In this document: positions 25,718-37,777 of the stretch, one piece after another
Layout: each line of letters starts with the position of its first letter
Position numbering within the stretch: position 1 is the stretch's first letter
DNA from: Arthrobacter sp. ov118
GTDB taxonomy: Bacteria; Actinomycetota; Actinomycetes; Actinomycetales; Micrococcaceae
Direction: 5' to 3'
Length of the DNA stretch: 64,000 bases
Assembly: GCF_900116495.1 (NCBI RefSeq)
Contig: NZ_FPAY01000002.1
Span: forward strand, 370,237-434,236
Position numbers and translations under genes: made by a program
The notes under the pieces: model-generated
What the model was told of the DNA's origin: nothing
The model's input: only the letters and a program-made list of their open reading frames with translations
The model's database searches: none

Positions 25718-26281
25718 GTGGCAACCACTAACGACATCAAGAACGGAACCGTCCTGAAGCTCGAGGGCCAGCTTTGGAACATCATCGAGTTCCAGCACGT
25801 CAAGCCCGGCAAGGGTGGCGCGTTCGTGCGCACGAAGATGCGCAACGTGATGTCCGGCAAGGTCGTCGACAAGACCTTCAACGCCGGACTCAAGATCGAG
25901 ACCGCCACCGTGGACCGCCGTGACTACCAGTACCTGTACCAGGACGGCGCCGACTTCGTCTTCATGGACACCTCGGACTTCGACCAGCTGACGGTCCCCG
26001 CCGCCACCGTCGGCGACGCCACGAACTTCATGCTCGAAAACCAGATGGTCAACATTGCCATCCACGAAGGCAACCCGCTCTACATTGAACTGCCCCCGAG
26101 CGTCGTCCTCGAGATCACTTACACCGAGCCGGGCCTGCAGGGCGACCGCTCCTCGGCCGGCACCAAGCCCGCCACCCTCGAAACCGGCTACGAGATCCAG
26201 GTGCCGCTGTTCGTTGAGAACAACACCAGGGTCAAGGTCGACACCCGCGACGGCAGCTACCTCGGCCGGGTCAACGACTAG
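25718..26281 (+). CDS. efp: Translation elongation factor P
   Basis: 187 residues, the standard three-domain length. EF-P relieves ribosome stalling at consecutive prolines. The first domain carries the loop VKPGKGGAFVRTKM with Lys32 at the tip, the position that is modified in some bacteria. The last domain ends GYEIQVPLFVENNTRVKVDT followed by RDGSYLGRV. GTG 25718 is preceded by AAGAGGA. The stop overlaps the nusB start by one base. Confidence 0.97.
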   Translation: MATTNDIKNGTVLKLEGQLWNIIEFQHVKPGKGGAFVRTKMRNVMSGKVVDKTFNAGLKIETATVDRRDYQYLYQDGADFVFMDTSDFDQLTVPAATVGDATNFMLENQMVNIAIHEGNPLYIELPPSVVLEITYTEPGLQGDRSSAGTKPATLETGYEIQVPLFVENNTRVKVDTRDGSYLGRVND

Positions 26282-26691
26282 TGAGCGCCCGCGGTAAGGC
26301 CCGGAACCGGGCCCTTGATGTCCTCTTTGAGGCCGAGCAGCGCTCGGCCTCGGCCTTCGACGTACTGAAGTCCCGCCGCGAGAAGACAGACCAGATCGTC
26401 AACCCGTACACCCTCGAAATCGTGGAGGGCGTGGTCTCGCACCAGGCCGCCATCGACGAATTCCTGGAAACCTATTCGCAGGGCTGGACGCTGGAGCGCA
26501 TGCCCTCGGTGGACCGCATCATCCTGCGGATCGGCACCTGGGAACTGCTCTACAACGACGACGTCCCGGATGGCGTGGCCGTCAGCGAAGCGGTGGCGCT
26601 GGCCAAGTCGCTCTCCACCGACGAGTCGCCGTCGTTCATCAACGGCCTGCTCGGCCGGCTGCAGCAGCTGAAGCCCTCGCTGCTGGCCTAG
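26281..26691 (+). CDS. nusB: Transcription antitermination factor NusB
   Basis: 136 residues, all helical. NusB joins NusE (S10) on boxA RNA and supports antitermination of rRNA operons. Conserved parts are ARGKARNRALDVLFEAEQRS at the start, the central VDRIILRIGTWELLY helix, and VAVSEAVALAKSLSTDESPSF followed by INGLLGRL. The GTG start overlaps the efp stop (TAGTG), so efp and nusB are coupled. A strong terminator follows at once. Confidence 0.96.
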   Translation: MSARGKARNRALDVLFEAEQRSASAFDVLKSRREKTDQIVNPYTLEIVEGVVSHQAAIDEFLETYSQGWTLERMPSVDRIILRIGTWELLYNDDVPDGVAVSEAVALAKSLSTDESPSFINGLLGRLQQLKPSLLA

Positions 26692-26722
26692 GTCTTAGCG
26701 AGTAGGCCCCGCCCGTCACGAG

Positions 26723-26755
26723 GAACCCCGCCCGGTTGCCGGGCGGGGTTCTTTT
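26723..26755 (+). terminator. Strong intrinsic terminator after nusB
   Basis: A 13-bp perfect stem (26723-26735 with 26739-26751) has a TTG loop and is followed by TTTTC. It also lies at the end of the convergent PrsW gene and can serve both strands. Confidence 0.9.
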
Positions 26756-26759
26756 CGTC

Positions 26760-28028
26760 CTAGCCCACGACGGCGGCCCGGAGGGCCGCGATTTCCGCTA
26801 GCTGGTGCTGCTCATCACGCTGGTGCGCCGGCACGTCCTGGCCGCTGAGGATCCGTTGCCGGGTGAAGGCAAGCCGGGTGGCTGCATGGAGCAAAGCCTT
26901 CATCTGCGCTCCCCGGCCCACAGACCTGGCCCAGCGCAGCGCGGAGCGGCGGCCGCCGGTGGTGGCAAAAGTTTCTACTTCCGAAGCAGTGAACCAGCCC
27001 GCTGCCGCATATTCCCGAAGCCGCTGGCGGGTGAGTCTGCGCTCCGCCACCCGCAAGAGCACGATGACCAGCACGGCCAGCAGGAAGATCGGCACCTGCA
27101 CCAGCACGTATTGCGCCAGGAAGTCCTGGCCCATCCTGTTCCAGCCGCTGTGCAGCAGCATCGCCGGGATGAGGCCCACGGCGAACGCCAGCACGGACAG
27201 TCCGGTGCGTCCGCGGCGCGCGGCCAGGCCCATGATCAGGCCGGTGGTGCCCGTGAAAATGGCATGCGCGAAGGGGGACATGACCCCGCGGAGGAAGAAC
27301 ACCACCGCGAATTCCGTGCCGACGTCGGATGATTCGGCGATGGCGCGGCCGAAGTAGAGGATGTTCTCGGTGAACGCGAAGCCTGCCGCGATGGTGAACG
27401 CGAACACGACGCCGTCGACCGGTCCGTCGAAGTGCTTCGGAGCGAAAAGCAGAAGCAGCAGCAGGCCCAGGGATTTTGCGAATTCTTCCACCACCGGCGC
27501 CTGAACCGTCACGGCGAACGTCGTATAGTCCAGTCCCGAGGCCGGGCCCGCCACCAGCGAAAAATACGGTTGGATGAGCATCGTCACCGCGATCGAGACG
27601 ACGGATCCCCAGACGAAGGCGAAAATCAGCAGCGGCCTGGGCTCAGGCTCCCAGCGGTCGATGAACCGCACCGTCAGCAGCACGGTCCCCAGTGGAATCA
27701 GGGAAGCAATGAAGCCAATGGCAAAGCCGGTGGTTCCGGTCCGGCCCAAAAGGAACGGCAGAACCAGGAAGAGACTGATGAACCCGAGGAATCCGCCAGC
27801 CACCGCGAGGCCCAAAACGCCGGCGGACCTTCGGCCGTTCGGAACCGCCGGAAGGGCGGGCGGGAGTGCTGGCTGGACCCGGGCGCGGTTGTTGGCCGGG
27901 GCCCGCCGGTAGTACTCCGGCTGGATATGTCCCAGCCACGTCGGATTGGCCTGCTGGGGCAGCGGCAGCTTGCCGGAGGCGGGGTAGCCGAGGTGGTCAT
28001 GCCCCGGTGGCGGCTCGTTCATCGTCAT
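26760..28028 (-). CDS. PrsW-family intramembrane metalloprotease
   Basis: 422 residues from ATG 28028; ATG 28022 is a close alternative. A Pro-rich cytoplasmic start (NEPPPGHDHLGYPASGKLPL) is followed by eight or nine hydrophobic segments. The PrsW signature is present: VVEEFAKSLGLLLLL (EExxK), HAIFTGTTGLIMG, and HSGWNRMG. PrsW-type enzymes cut membrane-bound substrates such as anti-sigma factors; the substrate here is unknown and no sigma/anti-sigma pair is adjacent. It is convergent to nusB and divergent from pyrR, placed between two core operons. Confidence 0.87.
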   Translation of the reverse strand: MTMNEPPPGHDHLGYPASGKLPLPQQANPTWLGHIQPEYYRRAPANNRARVQPALPPALPAVPNGRRSAGVLGLAVAGGFLGFISLFLVLPFLLGRTGTTGFAIGFIASLIPLGTVLLTVRFIDRWEPEPRPLLIFAFVWGSVVSIAVTMLIQPYFSLVAGPASGLDYTTFAVTVQAPVVEEFAKSLGLLLLLLFAPKHFDGPVDGVVFAFTIAAGFAFTENILYFGRAIAESSDVGTEFAVVFFLRGVMSPFAHAIFTGTTGLIMGLAARRGRTGLSVLAFAVGLIPAMLLHSGWNRMGQDFLAQYVLVQVPIFLLAVLVIVLLRVAERRLTRQRLREYAAAGWFTASEVETFATTGGRRSALRWARSVGRGAQMKALLHAATRLAFTRQRILSGQDVPAHQRDEQHQLAEIAALRAAVVG

Positions 28029-28132
28029 GGACCCGAGCCTATGTCCGTGTGAGGTTAAACGCATGCCGGGGCGACGGGGCGCCAGTCCCGCTGTGGTAAT
28101 TTGAAAGGGCCAATAATCCTTTTTTAATTCCG

Positions 28133-28156
28133 TCCCGTGAGGCGGGGAAAGGGGAG
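28133..28156 (+). promoter_or_regulatory. PyrR-binding-loop-like element beside the pyrR ribosome binding site
   Basis: TCCCGTGAGGC (28133-28143) matches the UCCNGNGAGGY part of the PyrR RNA-binding loop consensus. A short stem is possible (28133-28136 with 28145-28148). It abuts the Shine-Dalgarno AAAGGGGAG (28148-28156). No terminator-antiterminator pair was seen, so the arrangement fits translational repression by UMP-bound PyrR, as reported for mycobacteria, better than Bacillus-type attenuation. TTGAAA (28101-28106) with TTTAAT, or AATAAT at 28112-28117, are possible promoter parts. Confidence 0.6.
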
Positions 28157-28163
28157 ACGAGCT

Positions 28164-28775
28164 TTGACTTCTGTGCCATCAGCACCGGGTCCGGCGAAGG
28201 TTGTACTCACCAGGGTTGTCCTCAACCAGGCTGACATCGACCGCGCGCTTACTCGTATCGCCCATGAAATTCTCGAGGCCAACAAGGGCTCCCGCGACCT
28301 CGTCCTGCTCGGCATCCCGCGCCGCGGCTACCCGCTGGCCGTGCGCCTCGCCGCCAAGATCGCCGCCGCGGACCCGTCCGTCGACGCCGCCGCGATCGTC
28401 GGCCAGCTGGACGTCACCATGTTCCGCGATGACCTCTCCCACCAGCCCACACGCCCGCCTTATCCCACCCAGCTGCCCCGCACCGGGATCGACAACAAAG
28501 TCGTGGTGCTGATCGACGACGTCCTGTATTCCGGCCGGACCATCCGCGCGGCCCTGGACGCCCTGGTCGACCTCGGCCGGCCCAGGATCGTCCGCCTCGC
28601 CGTACTCATCGACCGGGGCCACCGGGAGCTGCCCATCCGCGCCGACCACGTGGGAAAGAACCTGCCCACCTCCTCCGCGGAAAAGGTCCGTGTCCGGCTT
28701 GAGGAAACCGACTCCGTCGACGGCGCCCCCGACGGCACCCCCGTCAACGAAGTGGTCATCGAGGCCACCGCATGA
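28164..28775 (+). CDS. pyrR: Pyrimidine operon regulator PyrR / uracil phosphoribosyltransferase-like
   Basis: 203 residues from TTG 28164, seven bases after AAAGGGGAG; a GTG at 28137 lies inside the putative regulatory loop and is less likely. PyrR binds pyr mRNA in the presence of UMP/UTP and has uracil phosphoribosyltransferase activity. The PRPP loop VVLIDDVLYSGRTIRAALDA and the conserved LGIPRRGYPLAVRLA, LDVTMFRDDL and LIDRGHRELPIRADHVGKN are all present. The stop overlaps pyrB by ATGA. It is the first gene of the pyrimidine operon. Confidence 0.93.
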   Translation: MTSVPSAPGPAKVVLTRVVLNQADIDRALTRIAHEILEANKGSRDLVLLGIPRRGYPLAVRLAAKIAAADPSVDAAAIVGQLDVTMFRDDLSHQPTRPPYPTQLPRTGIDNKVVVLIDDVLYSGRTIRAALDALVDLGRPRIVRLAVLIDRGHRELPIRADHVGKNLPTSSAEKVRVRLEETDSVDGAPDGTPVNEVVIEATA

Positions 28776-29836
28776 AGCACTTGCTCTCCACCGAGGACCT
28801 GAGCCGGGCGAACGCCATCCGTATCCTCGACACCGCCGAGGAAATGGCCGCCGTCGGGGACCGCGAGGTCAAGAAACTGCCGGCCCTGCGCGGCCGCACC
28901 GTGGTCAACCTCTTCTTCGAAGACTCCACCCGCACCCGGATTTCCTTCGAAGCGGCCGCCAAGCGGCTCTCCGCCGACGTCATCAACTTCGCCGCGAAAG
29001 GCTCGTCGGTGTCCAAGGGCGAATCGTTGAAGGACACCGCCCAGACACTCGCCGCCATGGGAGCCGACGCCGTCGTCATCCGGCACTGGGCCTCCGGCGC
29101 CCCGCACCGGCTGGCCGCCACGGACTGGATCGACGCCGCCGTCATCAACGCCGGCGACGGCACCCACGAACACCCCACCCAGGCCCTGCTGGATGCCTTC
29201 ACGATGCGCCGGCACTGGTCCAAGCTGGCAGGTACGCGGTCGGCCGGAGCCGATTTGGCCGGGATGCGTGTCGCGATCGCCGGGGACGTCCTGCATTCCC
29301 GCGTGGCCCGCTCCAACGTGTGGCTGCTGCGCACCCTCGGCGCCGAGGTCACCCTCGTGGCGCCGCCCACGCTGCTGCCCATCGGCGTCGAAAAATGGCC
29401 CTGCGCCGTCAGCTACGACCTGGATGAAACCCTCGAAAAGGGCGTGGACGCCATGATGATGCTCCGCGTCCAGGGCGAACGGATGAACGCCTCGTTCTTC
29501 CCGACCACGCGCGAATACTCCCGCCGCTGGGGCTTCGATGACAAGCGGCTCCGCGCGCTGGACAGCCTCGGCCTCAAGGACACCATCGTCATGCACCCCG
29601 GGCCCATGAACCGCGGCCTGGAGATCTCCTCGGCCGCCGCCGACTCGCACCGCTCCACAGTCCTTGACCAGGTCCGCAACGGCGTCTCCATCCGGATGGC
29701 GGCCCTGTACCTGCTGCTCTCCGGAGACACCCGCGAACCGGCAGGCCCCGCATTCAGTGCTGCCGCCGCAGCCCCCGCAACCCAAGCCGGCGCCGCCGAT
29801 ATGGCCGCCCCCTATTCCCACCAGGAGAGCCACTGA
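28772..29836 (+). CDS. pyrB: Aspartate carbamoyltransferase catalytic chain
   Basis: 354 residues. It makes N-carbamoyl-aspartate. The carbamoyl-phosphate motif FFEDSTRTRISFEAAAKRL, the HPTQALLDAF motif, AGDVLHSRVARSN and MHPGPMNRGLEI are intact. The last 38 residues are an Ala/Pro-rich tail (EPAGPAFSAAAAAPATQAGA) not part of the usual fold. No pyrI regulatory chain is nearby, as is normal in this phylum. The start overlaps the pyrR stop and the stop overlaps the pyrC start. Confidence 0.96.
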   Translation: MKHLLSTEDLSRANAIRILDTAEEMAAVGDREVKKLPALRGRTVVNLFFEDSTRTRISFEAAAKRLSADVINFAAKGSSVSKGESLKDTAQTLAAMGADAVVIRHWASGAPHRLAATDWIDAAVINAGDGTHEHPTQALLDAFTMRRHWSKLAGTRSAGADLAGMRVAIAGDVLHSRVARSNVWLLRTLGAEVTLVAPPTLLPIGVEKWPCAVSYDLDETLEKGVDAMMMLRVQGERMNASFFPTTREYSRRWGFDDKRLRALDSLGLKDTIVMHPGPMNRGLEISSAAADSHRSTVLDQVRNGVSIRMAALYLLLSGDTREPAGPAFSAAAAAPATQAGAADMAAPYSHQESH

Positions 29837-31221
29837 TGGCCGAACAGCAACAGAACGCCAGCAACAGCGGCGCCTACCTTATCCGCGGTGCCGCGATCCT
29901 CGGCGGCGCGGCCGAAGACCTCCTGATCCGCGACGGGCTCATTGCCGGCCGCGGCCAGGACCTCGACGCCGAGGGCGCCGGGGTGCGGGACGCAACAGTA
30001 ATTGACGCCAGGGGACTCATTGCGCTGCCGGGCATGGTGGACATCCACACCCACCTGCGCGAACCCGGCCGCGAAGACGCCGAAACCGTGGAAACCGGCA
30101 CCCGCGCCGCCGCCCTGGGCGGTTACACCGCGGTGCACGCCATGGCAAACAGCACCCCGGTCGCGGACACCGCCGGCGTCGTCGAACAGGTCCTCACTTT
30201 GGGCCGCACCGCCGGCTGGGTCGATGTCCGGCCCGTCGGTGCTGTCACCGTGGGACTGGCGGGGGAGCAGCTCGCCGAACTCGGCGCCATGGCTGACTCC
30301 CGGGCCCACGTCCGCGTCTTCTCTGACGACGGCATCTGCGTCTCCGACCCGGTGCTCATGCGCCGGGCCCTCGAATACGTCAAGGCGTTCGACGGCGTCG
30401 TGGCCCAGCACGCGCAGGAACCGCGCCTCACTGCCGGCGCCCAGATGAACGAGGGCGAAGTTTCCGCGGTCCTTGGCCTCGCCGGCTGGCCTGCGGTGGC
30501 CGAGGAGAGCATCATCGCCCGCGACGTCCTGCTCGCCCAGCACGTCGGCTCCCGCCTGCACGTCTGCCACGTCTCCACCGCCGGGTCCGTGGAAATCATC
30601 CGCTGGGCCAAGTCCCGCGGGGTCGATGTCACGGCCGAAGTCACCCCGCACCACCTCTGGCTCACGGACGACCTCGCCCGCAGCTACGACCCCGTGTACA
30701 AGGTGAACCCGCCGCTGCGCACAGACGCGGACGTCCAGGCGCTGCGCGCCGGCCTGGCCGACGGCACGATCGACGTCGTGGGCACCGACCACGCCCCGCA
30801 CCCGAGCGAACACAAGGAATGCGAGTGGGCCCAGGCGGCCATGGGCATGACCGGGCTCGAAACCGCGCTTTCCGTCGTCCAGCACACCATGATCGAGACC
30901 GGGCTGATGGGCTGGGCCGACTTCGCCCGCGTCACCTCCACCGCGCCCGCCGCGATCGGACGCGTCCCGGACCAGGGCCGCCCGCTCGAGGTCGGCGAGC
31001 CGGCCAACGTCACACTCGTGGACCCCGCTGCCCGCTGGACCGTGGACCCTTCTAAGATGGCAACCATGGGCCGCAACTCTCCGTTTGCCGGCCGGGAGCT
31101 TCCCGGCCAAGTGGTGGCGACGTTCTTCAAGGGTCACGCCACCGTTCTGAACGGCGAACTGAACACCCCGTACCGATACCCGGCCGACGCCGTCGACGCC
31201 GGACCGGCAGGCCGCCCCTGA
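29836..31221 (+). CDS. pyrC: Dihydroorotase
   Basis: 461 residues, class I (long) form. It closes carbamoyl-aspartate to dihydroorotate. Metal ligands appear in MVDIHTHLREPG, the carboxylated-Lys/His region reads VVAQHAQEPRL and LHVCHVSTAGS, and the catalytic Asp is in VGTDHAPHPSEH. ATG 29836 overlaps the pyrB stop by one base, and the stop overlaps the next gene's start, so translation is coupled along the operon. Confidence 0.95.
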   Translation: MAEQQQNASNSGAYLIRGAAILGGAAEDLLIRDGLIAGRGQDLDAEGAGVRDATVIDARGLIALPGMVDIHTHLREPGREDAETVETGTRAAALGGYTAVHAMANSTPVADTAGVVEQVLTLGRTAGWVDVRPVGAVTVGLAGEQLAELGAMADSRAHVRVFSDDGICVSDPVLMRRALEYVKAFDGVVAQHAQEPRLTAGAQMNEGEVSAVLGLAGWPAVAEESIIARDVLLAQHVGSRLHVCHVSTAGSVEIIRWAKSRGVDVTAEVTPHHLWLTDDLARSYDPVYKVNPPLRTDADVQALRAGLADGTIDVVGTDHAPHPSEHKECEWAQAAMGMTGLETALSVVQHTMIETGLMGWADFARVTSTAPAAIGRVPDQGRPLEVGEPANVTLVDPAARWTVDPSKMATMGRNSPFAGRELPGQVVATFFKGHATVLNGELNTPYRYPADAVDAGPAGRP

Positions 31222-31739
31222 TGGTCAAGGAGCTCTCCCTGATCTTCACGCTGGTCCTGGTCGGCGTGGCGCTCACCCTGATCGCGGTCGGCTGGCGCAA
31301 CCGCCTGCGCCGCCAGTCCGACGTCGAGCCCCTTGCGGAGGTCCCCGCCGGACTCGGCGCCCCGCTGGCTTCAGCCGACGGCCAGTACGTCGCGTCCACC
31401 ACCGCCGGGGACTGGTTGGACCGCATCGCCGTCCATCAGCTGGGCCTGCGCACCAACGCCGAACTCAGCGTCCATCCTGACGGCGTGCTGTTCGACCGGG
31501 CCGGCGCCGGGCCGGTCTACATCCCTGCCGGGCAGCTGACCGGCGTCCGGCAGGAAAGCGGCATGGCCGGCAAGTTCGTCGAGAAGGACGGGCTGCTGGT
31601 GCTCAGCTGGATGCTGGGCTCCCGCGAGCTGGACACCGGCTTCCGGACCCGGCGCGCCGACGACAAGACAATTCTCTTCAACGCCCTGCAGAACCTCATC
31701 TCCGCAGCCCCTCAGGCGGATACCGATAGTGGAAAGTAA
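31221..31739 (+). CDS. Membrane-anchored PH-like domain protein in the pyr operon
   Basis: 172 residues. One N-terminal membrane helix (LSLIFTLVLVGVALTLIAVGW) is followed by a short basic stretch, a linker, and a beta-rich domain (about 55-160) resembling the PH-like domain found in the protein encoded between pyrC and carA across Actinobacteria. The function is unknown; constant linkage to pyrimidine genes suggests a link at the membrane or mere operon conservation. ATG 31221 overlaps the pyrC stop by one base. Confidence 0.8.
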   Translation: MVKELSLIFTLVLVGVALTLIAVGWRNRLRRQSDVEPLAEVPAGLGAPLASADGQYVASTTAGDWLDRIAVHQLGLRTNAELSVHPDGVLFDRAGAGPVYIPAGQLTGVRQESGMAGKFVEKDGLLVLSWMLGSRELDTGFRTRRADDKTILFNALQNLISAAPQADTDSGK

Positions 31740-31743
31740 CAAC

Positions 31744-32993
31744 GTGACGGACACCAACGCAGTTAATGAACCCGACGTGAGCGAAAAAGCCGCGGCCCCC
31801 GCCGTCCTCGTCCTCGAAGACGGCCGGATCTTCCGCGGCACCAGCTACGGCGCCACCGGCACTGCCCTCGGCGAGGCCGTCTTCGCGACCGGCATGACCG
31901 GCTACCAGGAGACCATCACCGACCCGTCCTACGCCCGCCAGCTCGTGGTGCAGACCGCGCCGCACATCGGCAACACGGGCGTGAACAAGGACGACGCCGA
32001 GTCCCGCCGCATCTGGGTGGCCGGCTACATTGTCCGCGACGCCGCCCGCCGTCCCTCCAACTGGCGCTCCGAACGTTCCTTGGACGACGAACTCGTCGAA
32101 CAGGGCGTCGTCGGCATCCAGGGCGTTGACACCCGCGCCATCACCCGCCACTTGCGCGAGCACAAGACCATGCGTGCCGGGATCTTCTCCGGCGCGGACG
32201 CACGGGCCACGGATAAGGAGCTACTGGACCAGGTCCTGGCCAGCGCCCCCATGGAAGGCTCGCGCCTCGCCGAAGAAGTCAGCGTGGACGAGGCCTACAC
32301 CGTCGAGCCCAAGGACTGGGGCTGGGACGGCGAGCCGGCATTCAGCATCGCCGCGATCGACCTCGGTATCAAAAGGATGACGCCGATCCGCCTCGCGGAA
32401 CGCGGCGTCCGCGTGCACGTCCTGCCGGCCACGGCCAGCATCGAGGACGTCAAGGCCGTCAACCCCGACGGCGTCTTCATGTCCAACGGCCCGGGCGACC
32501 CGGCCACCGCGGACAACCAGGTGAAGCTGCTGCGCTCCGTGCTCGATGCGAAGCTCCCGTACTTCGGCATCTGCTTCGGCAACCAGATCTTGGGCCGGGC
32601 GCTGGGCTTCGGCACCTACAAGCTCCGTTACGGCCACCGCGGCATCAACCAGCCCGTGATGGACCGCCGCACCGGCAAGGTCGAGATCACCTCGCAAAAC
32701 CACGGCTTCGCCGTTGACGCCCCGCTGGACGGCGCCACCCAGGCCCCCGAAGAGCGCTTCGGCCGGGTCGAGGTCAGCCACGTCAGCCTCAACGACGACG
32801 TCGTGGAAGGCCTGTCCTGCCTCGACATCCCGGCGTTCTCGGTGCAGTACCACCCCGAGGCCGCGTCCGGCCCGCACGACGCCGCCTACCTCTTCGACCG
32901 CTTCATCGAGCTGATGGCCCGGACCAAGCAGGCCGCCGCTTCTGCAACCGAGACAAAGATTGCCACCGATTCCAAGACTGAGGACAAGAAGTA

Positions 32994-32994
<1 letters not shown>
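31744..32994 (+). CDS. carA: Carbamoyl-phosphate synthase small chain (glutaminase)
   Basis: 416 residues from GTG 31744, placed seven bases after GGAAAG; GTG 31729 is possible but overlaps the previous gene and lacks a site. It supplies ammonia from glutamine to CarB. The N-terminal domain has LVLEDGRIFRGTSYGATGTA and TGYQETITDPSYA. The class I amidotransferase domain has the nucleophile Cys in FGICFGNQILGRALG and the His-Glu pair in VQYHPEAASGPHD. A 25-residue Ala/Thr/Lys tail follows. The stop overlaps carB by one base. Confidence 0.96.
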
Positions 32995-36372
<3,378 letters not shown>

Positions 36373-36380
<8 letters not shown>

Positions 36381-37242
36381 CGTGGCTGGCGGGGACGAGA
36401 CGGCCCGCCGGGAGTCCTTCGGCTCCCGGCTGGGCCGGGCCATGGCGGACCGTGGCCCGCTGTGTGTCGGCATCGATCCGCACCCGGCGCTGCTGCAGCG
36501 CTGGGGCCTGGCGGACGACGCCGCCGGACTGGAACGCTTTTCGCTGACGGTGCTGGAGGCCGTGGCCTCGCTCGCTGCCGCGGTCAAGCCGCAAGTGGCG
36601 CTTTACGAGCGGCACGGTTCTGCAGGCATCGCGGTGCTCGAGCGCATCTTGGCCGCCGCGGCGGAGTCCTCGGTGTTGACCATCGCGGACGCCAAACGCG
36701 GCGACATCGGATCCACCATGGCGGCGTACGCCGACGCCTGGCTGCGGGACGGCTCCGCCCTGGCCGCCGATTCAGTGACGCTGAGCCCCTACCTGGGCTT
36801 TGAGTCGCTGCGGCCGGCCCTTGACCTTGCGGCAGAAGCCGGGCGCGGCGTGTTCGTCCTGGCCCTGACCTCCAACCCGGAAGGCGCCTCGGTCCAACAT
36901 GTCGGCGGGGCGGACTCCGTGGCGCGGCGGATCACGACGGCGGCGGCAGCGGAGAACAGCCGCTATGGCGGTTCCCTCGGTTCCGTGGGCCTCGTGGTCG
37001 GCGCGACGGTGGGCTCCGCGCTCACCGAGCTGGAGCTGGACCTGGCGGCAGTTCGCGGTCCCATCCTTGCCCCGGGCCTGGGCGCCCAGGGGGCTACTGC
37101 AGCGGACCTGCGGCGCACTTTCGGTGCGGCGTACCCCCAGGTCCTGGGCACGTCCAGCCGGGACATCCTCAGCGCCGGACCCGAGCCGAAGGCCCTTCAG
37201 GACGCGGCACGGCGCACGCTCGACGAACTCCTCTCGGCCTAG
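36373..37242 (+). CDS. pyrF: Orotidine 5'-phosphate decarboxylase (type 2)
   Basis: 289 residues. It makes UMP, the last step of the pathway. The catalytic DAKRGDIGSTMAAYADAWL (Lys-Asp charged network) and LCVGIDPHPALL near the start mark the type 2 subfamily typical of Actinobacteria, longer than the E. coli enzyme. GPILAPGLGAQGATAADL is the phosphate-binding loop. ATG 36373 lies inside the end of carB (8-base overlap) and gives MPDVAGGDETARRES; upstream in-frame sequence is carB repeat and is not expected to be translated in this frame. A pyrD gene is not present in the operon. Confidence 0.95.
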
Positions 37243-37265
37243 CAGTACACCCGGCTCCGGCGCCA

Positions 37266-37300
37266 GCCGCCCCGGGACCGCATCAGCGGCCCGGGGCGGC
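37266..37300 (+). terminator. Terminator after pyrF
   Basis: An 11-bp perfect GC stem (37266-37276 with 37290-37300) with a further 3 bp inside (37278-37280 with 37287-37289) lies 24 bases after the pyrF stop. There is no T-tract directly after it. Confidence 0.6.
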
Positions 37301-37340
37301 AGGCTCTTGCCGGGCTCTTGCCTGGCCGGGCAGATTTCCA

Positions 37341-37370
37341 TTGATTTCTGCCGCCGCCAGAAGGTAGGTT
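37341..37370 (+). promoter_or_regulatory. Candidate mihF promoter
   Basis: TTGATT (37341-37346) and TAGGTT (37365-37370) are 18 bases apart, about 50 bases before the mihF start, downstream of the pyrF terminator. Confidence 0.5.
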
Positions 37371-37418
37371 CAGGGCAAGGGCACGGGTGCCCCGTCCGGC
37401 CATGCAGGGAGGACTTCA

Positions 37419-37736
37419 ATGACTTTGAGACCCCTCACTCCGCAGGAGCGTTCCGACGCCCTCCACAAGGCCGCCGCCGCACGGGCTACCAGGGCCGAGG
37501 CCAAGGAGCGCCTCAAGACGGGTGAGCTGACCATCGCCAAGGTCATCAGTTCCGCGGAGACCGACGACGCCATAGCCCGCATGAGGATCGTGGAGCTACT
37601 CGAAGCCCTCCCGGGAATCGGCAGGGTCCGCGCGGCAGCCATCATGGACCAGCTCGGCATCGCACAGTCGAGGCGGGTCCGCGGCCTGGGAATCCACCAG
37701 CGCCGGGCGCTGGTAGATTTTGTTGACGACAAATAG
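37419..37736 (+). CDS. mihF: Actinobacterial integration host factor MihF
   Basis: 105 residues. This small nucleoid protein is unrelated to the HU-fold IHF of Proteobacteria. It has a basic helical N-terminus (ERSDALHKAAAARATRAEAK), the conserved ERLKTGELTIAKVISSAETD segment, and a helix-two-turn-helix H2TH/HhH-type DNA-binding part (LLEALPGIGRVRAAAIMDQL, GIAQSRRVRGLG). It bends DNA and supports phage L5-type integration and chromosome organisation in relatives. GGGAGGAC precedes ATG 37419. It lies just ahead of gmk as in other Actinobacteria. Confidence 0.95.
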   Translation: MTLRPLTPQERSDALHKAAAARATRAEAKERLKTGELTIAKVISSAETDDAIARMRIVELLEALPGIGRVRAAAIMDQLGIAQSRRVRGLGIHQRRALVDFVDDK

Positions 37737-37777
37737 TTCGGTCCGCCGAGCTGCCCCTCCACCGCCCAAAGGAATAT

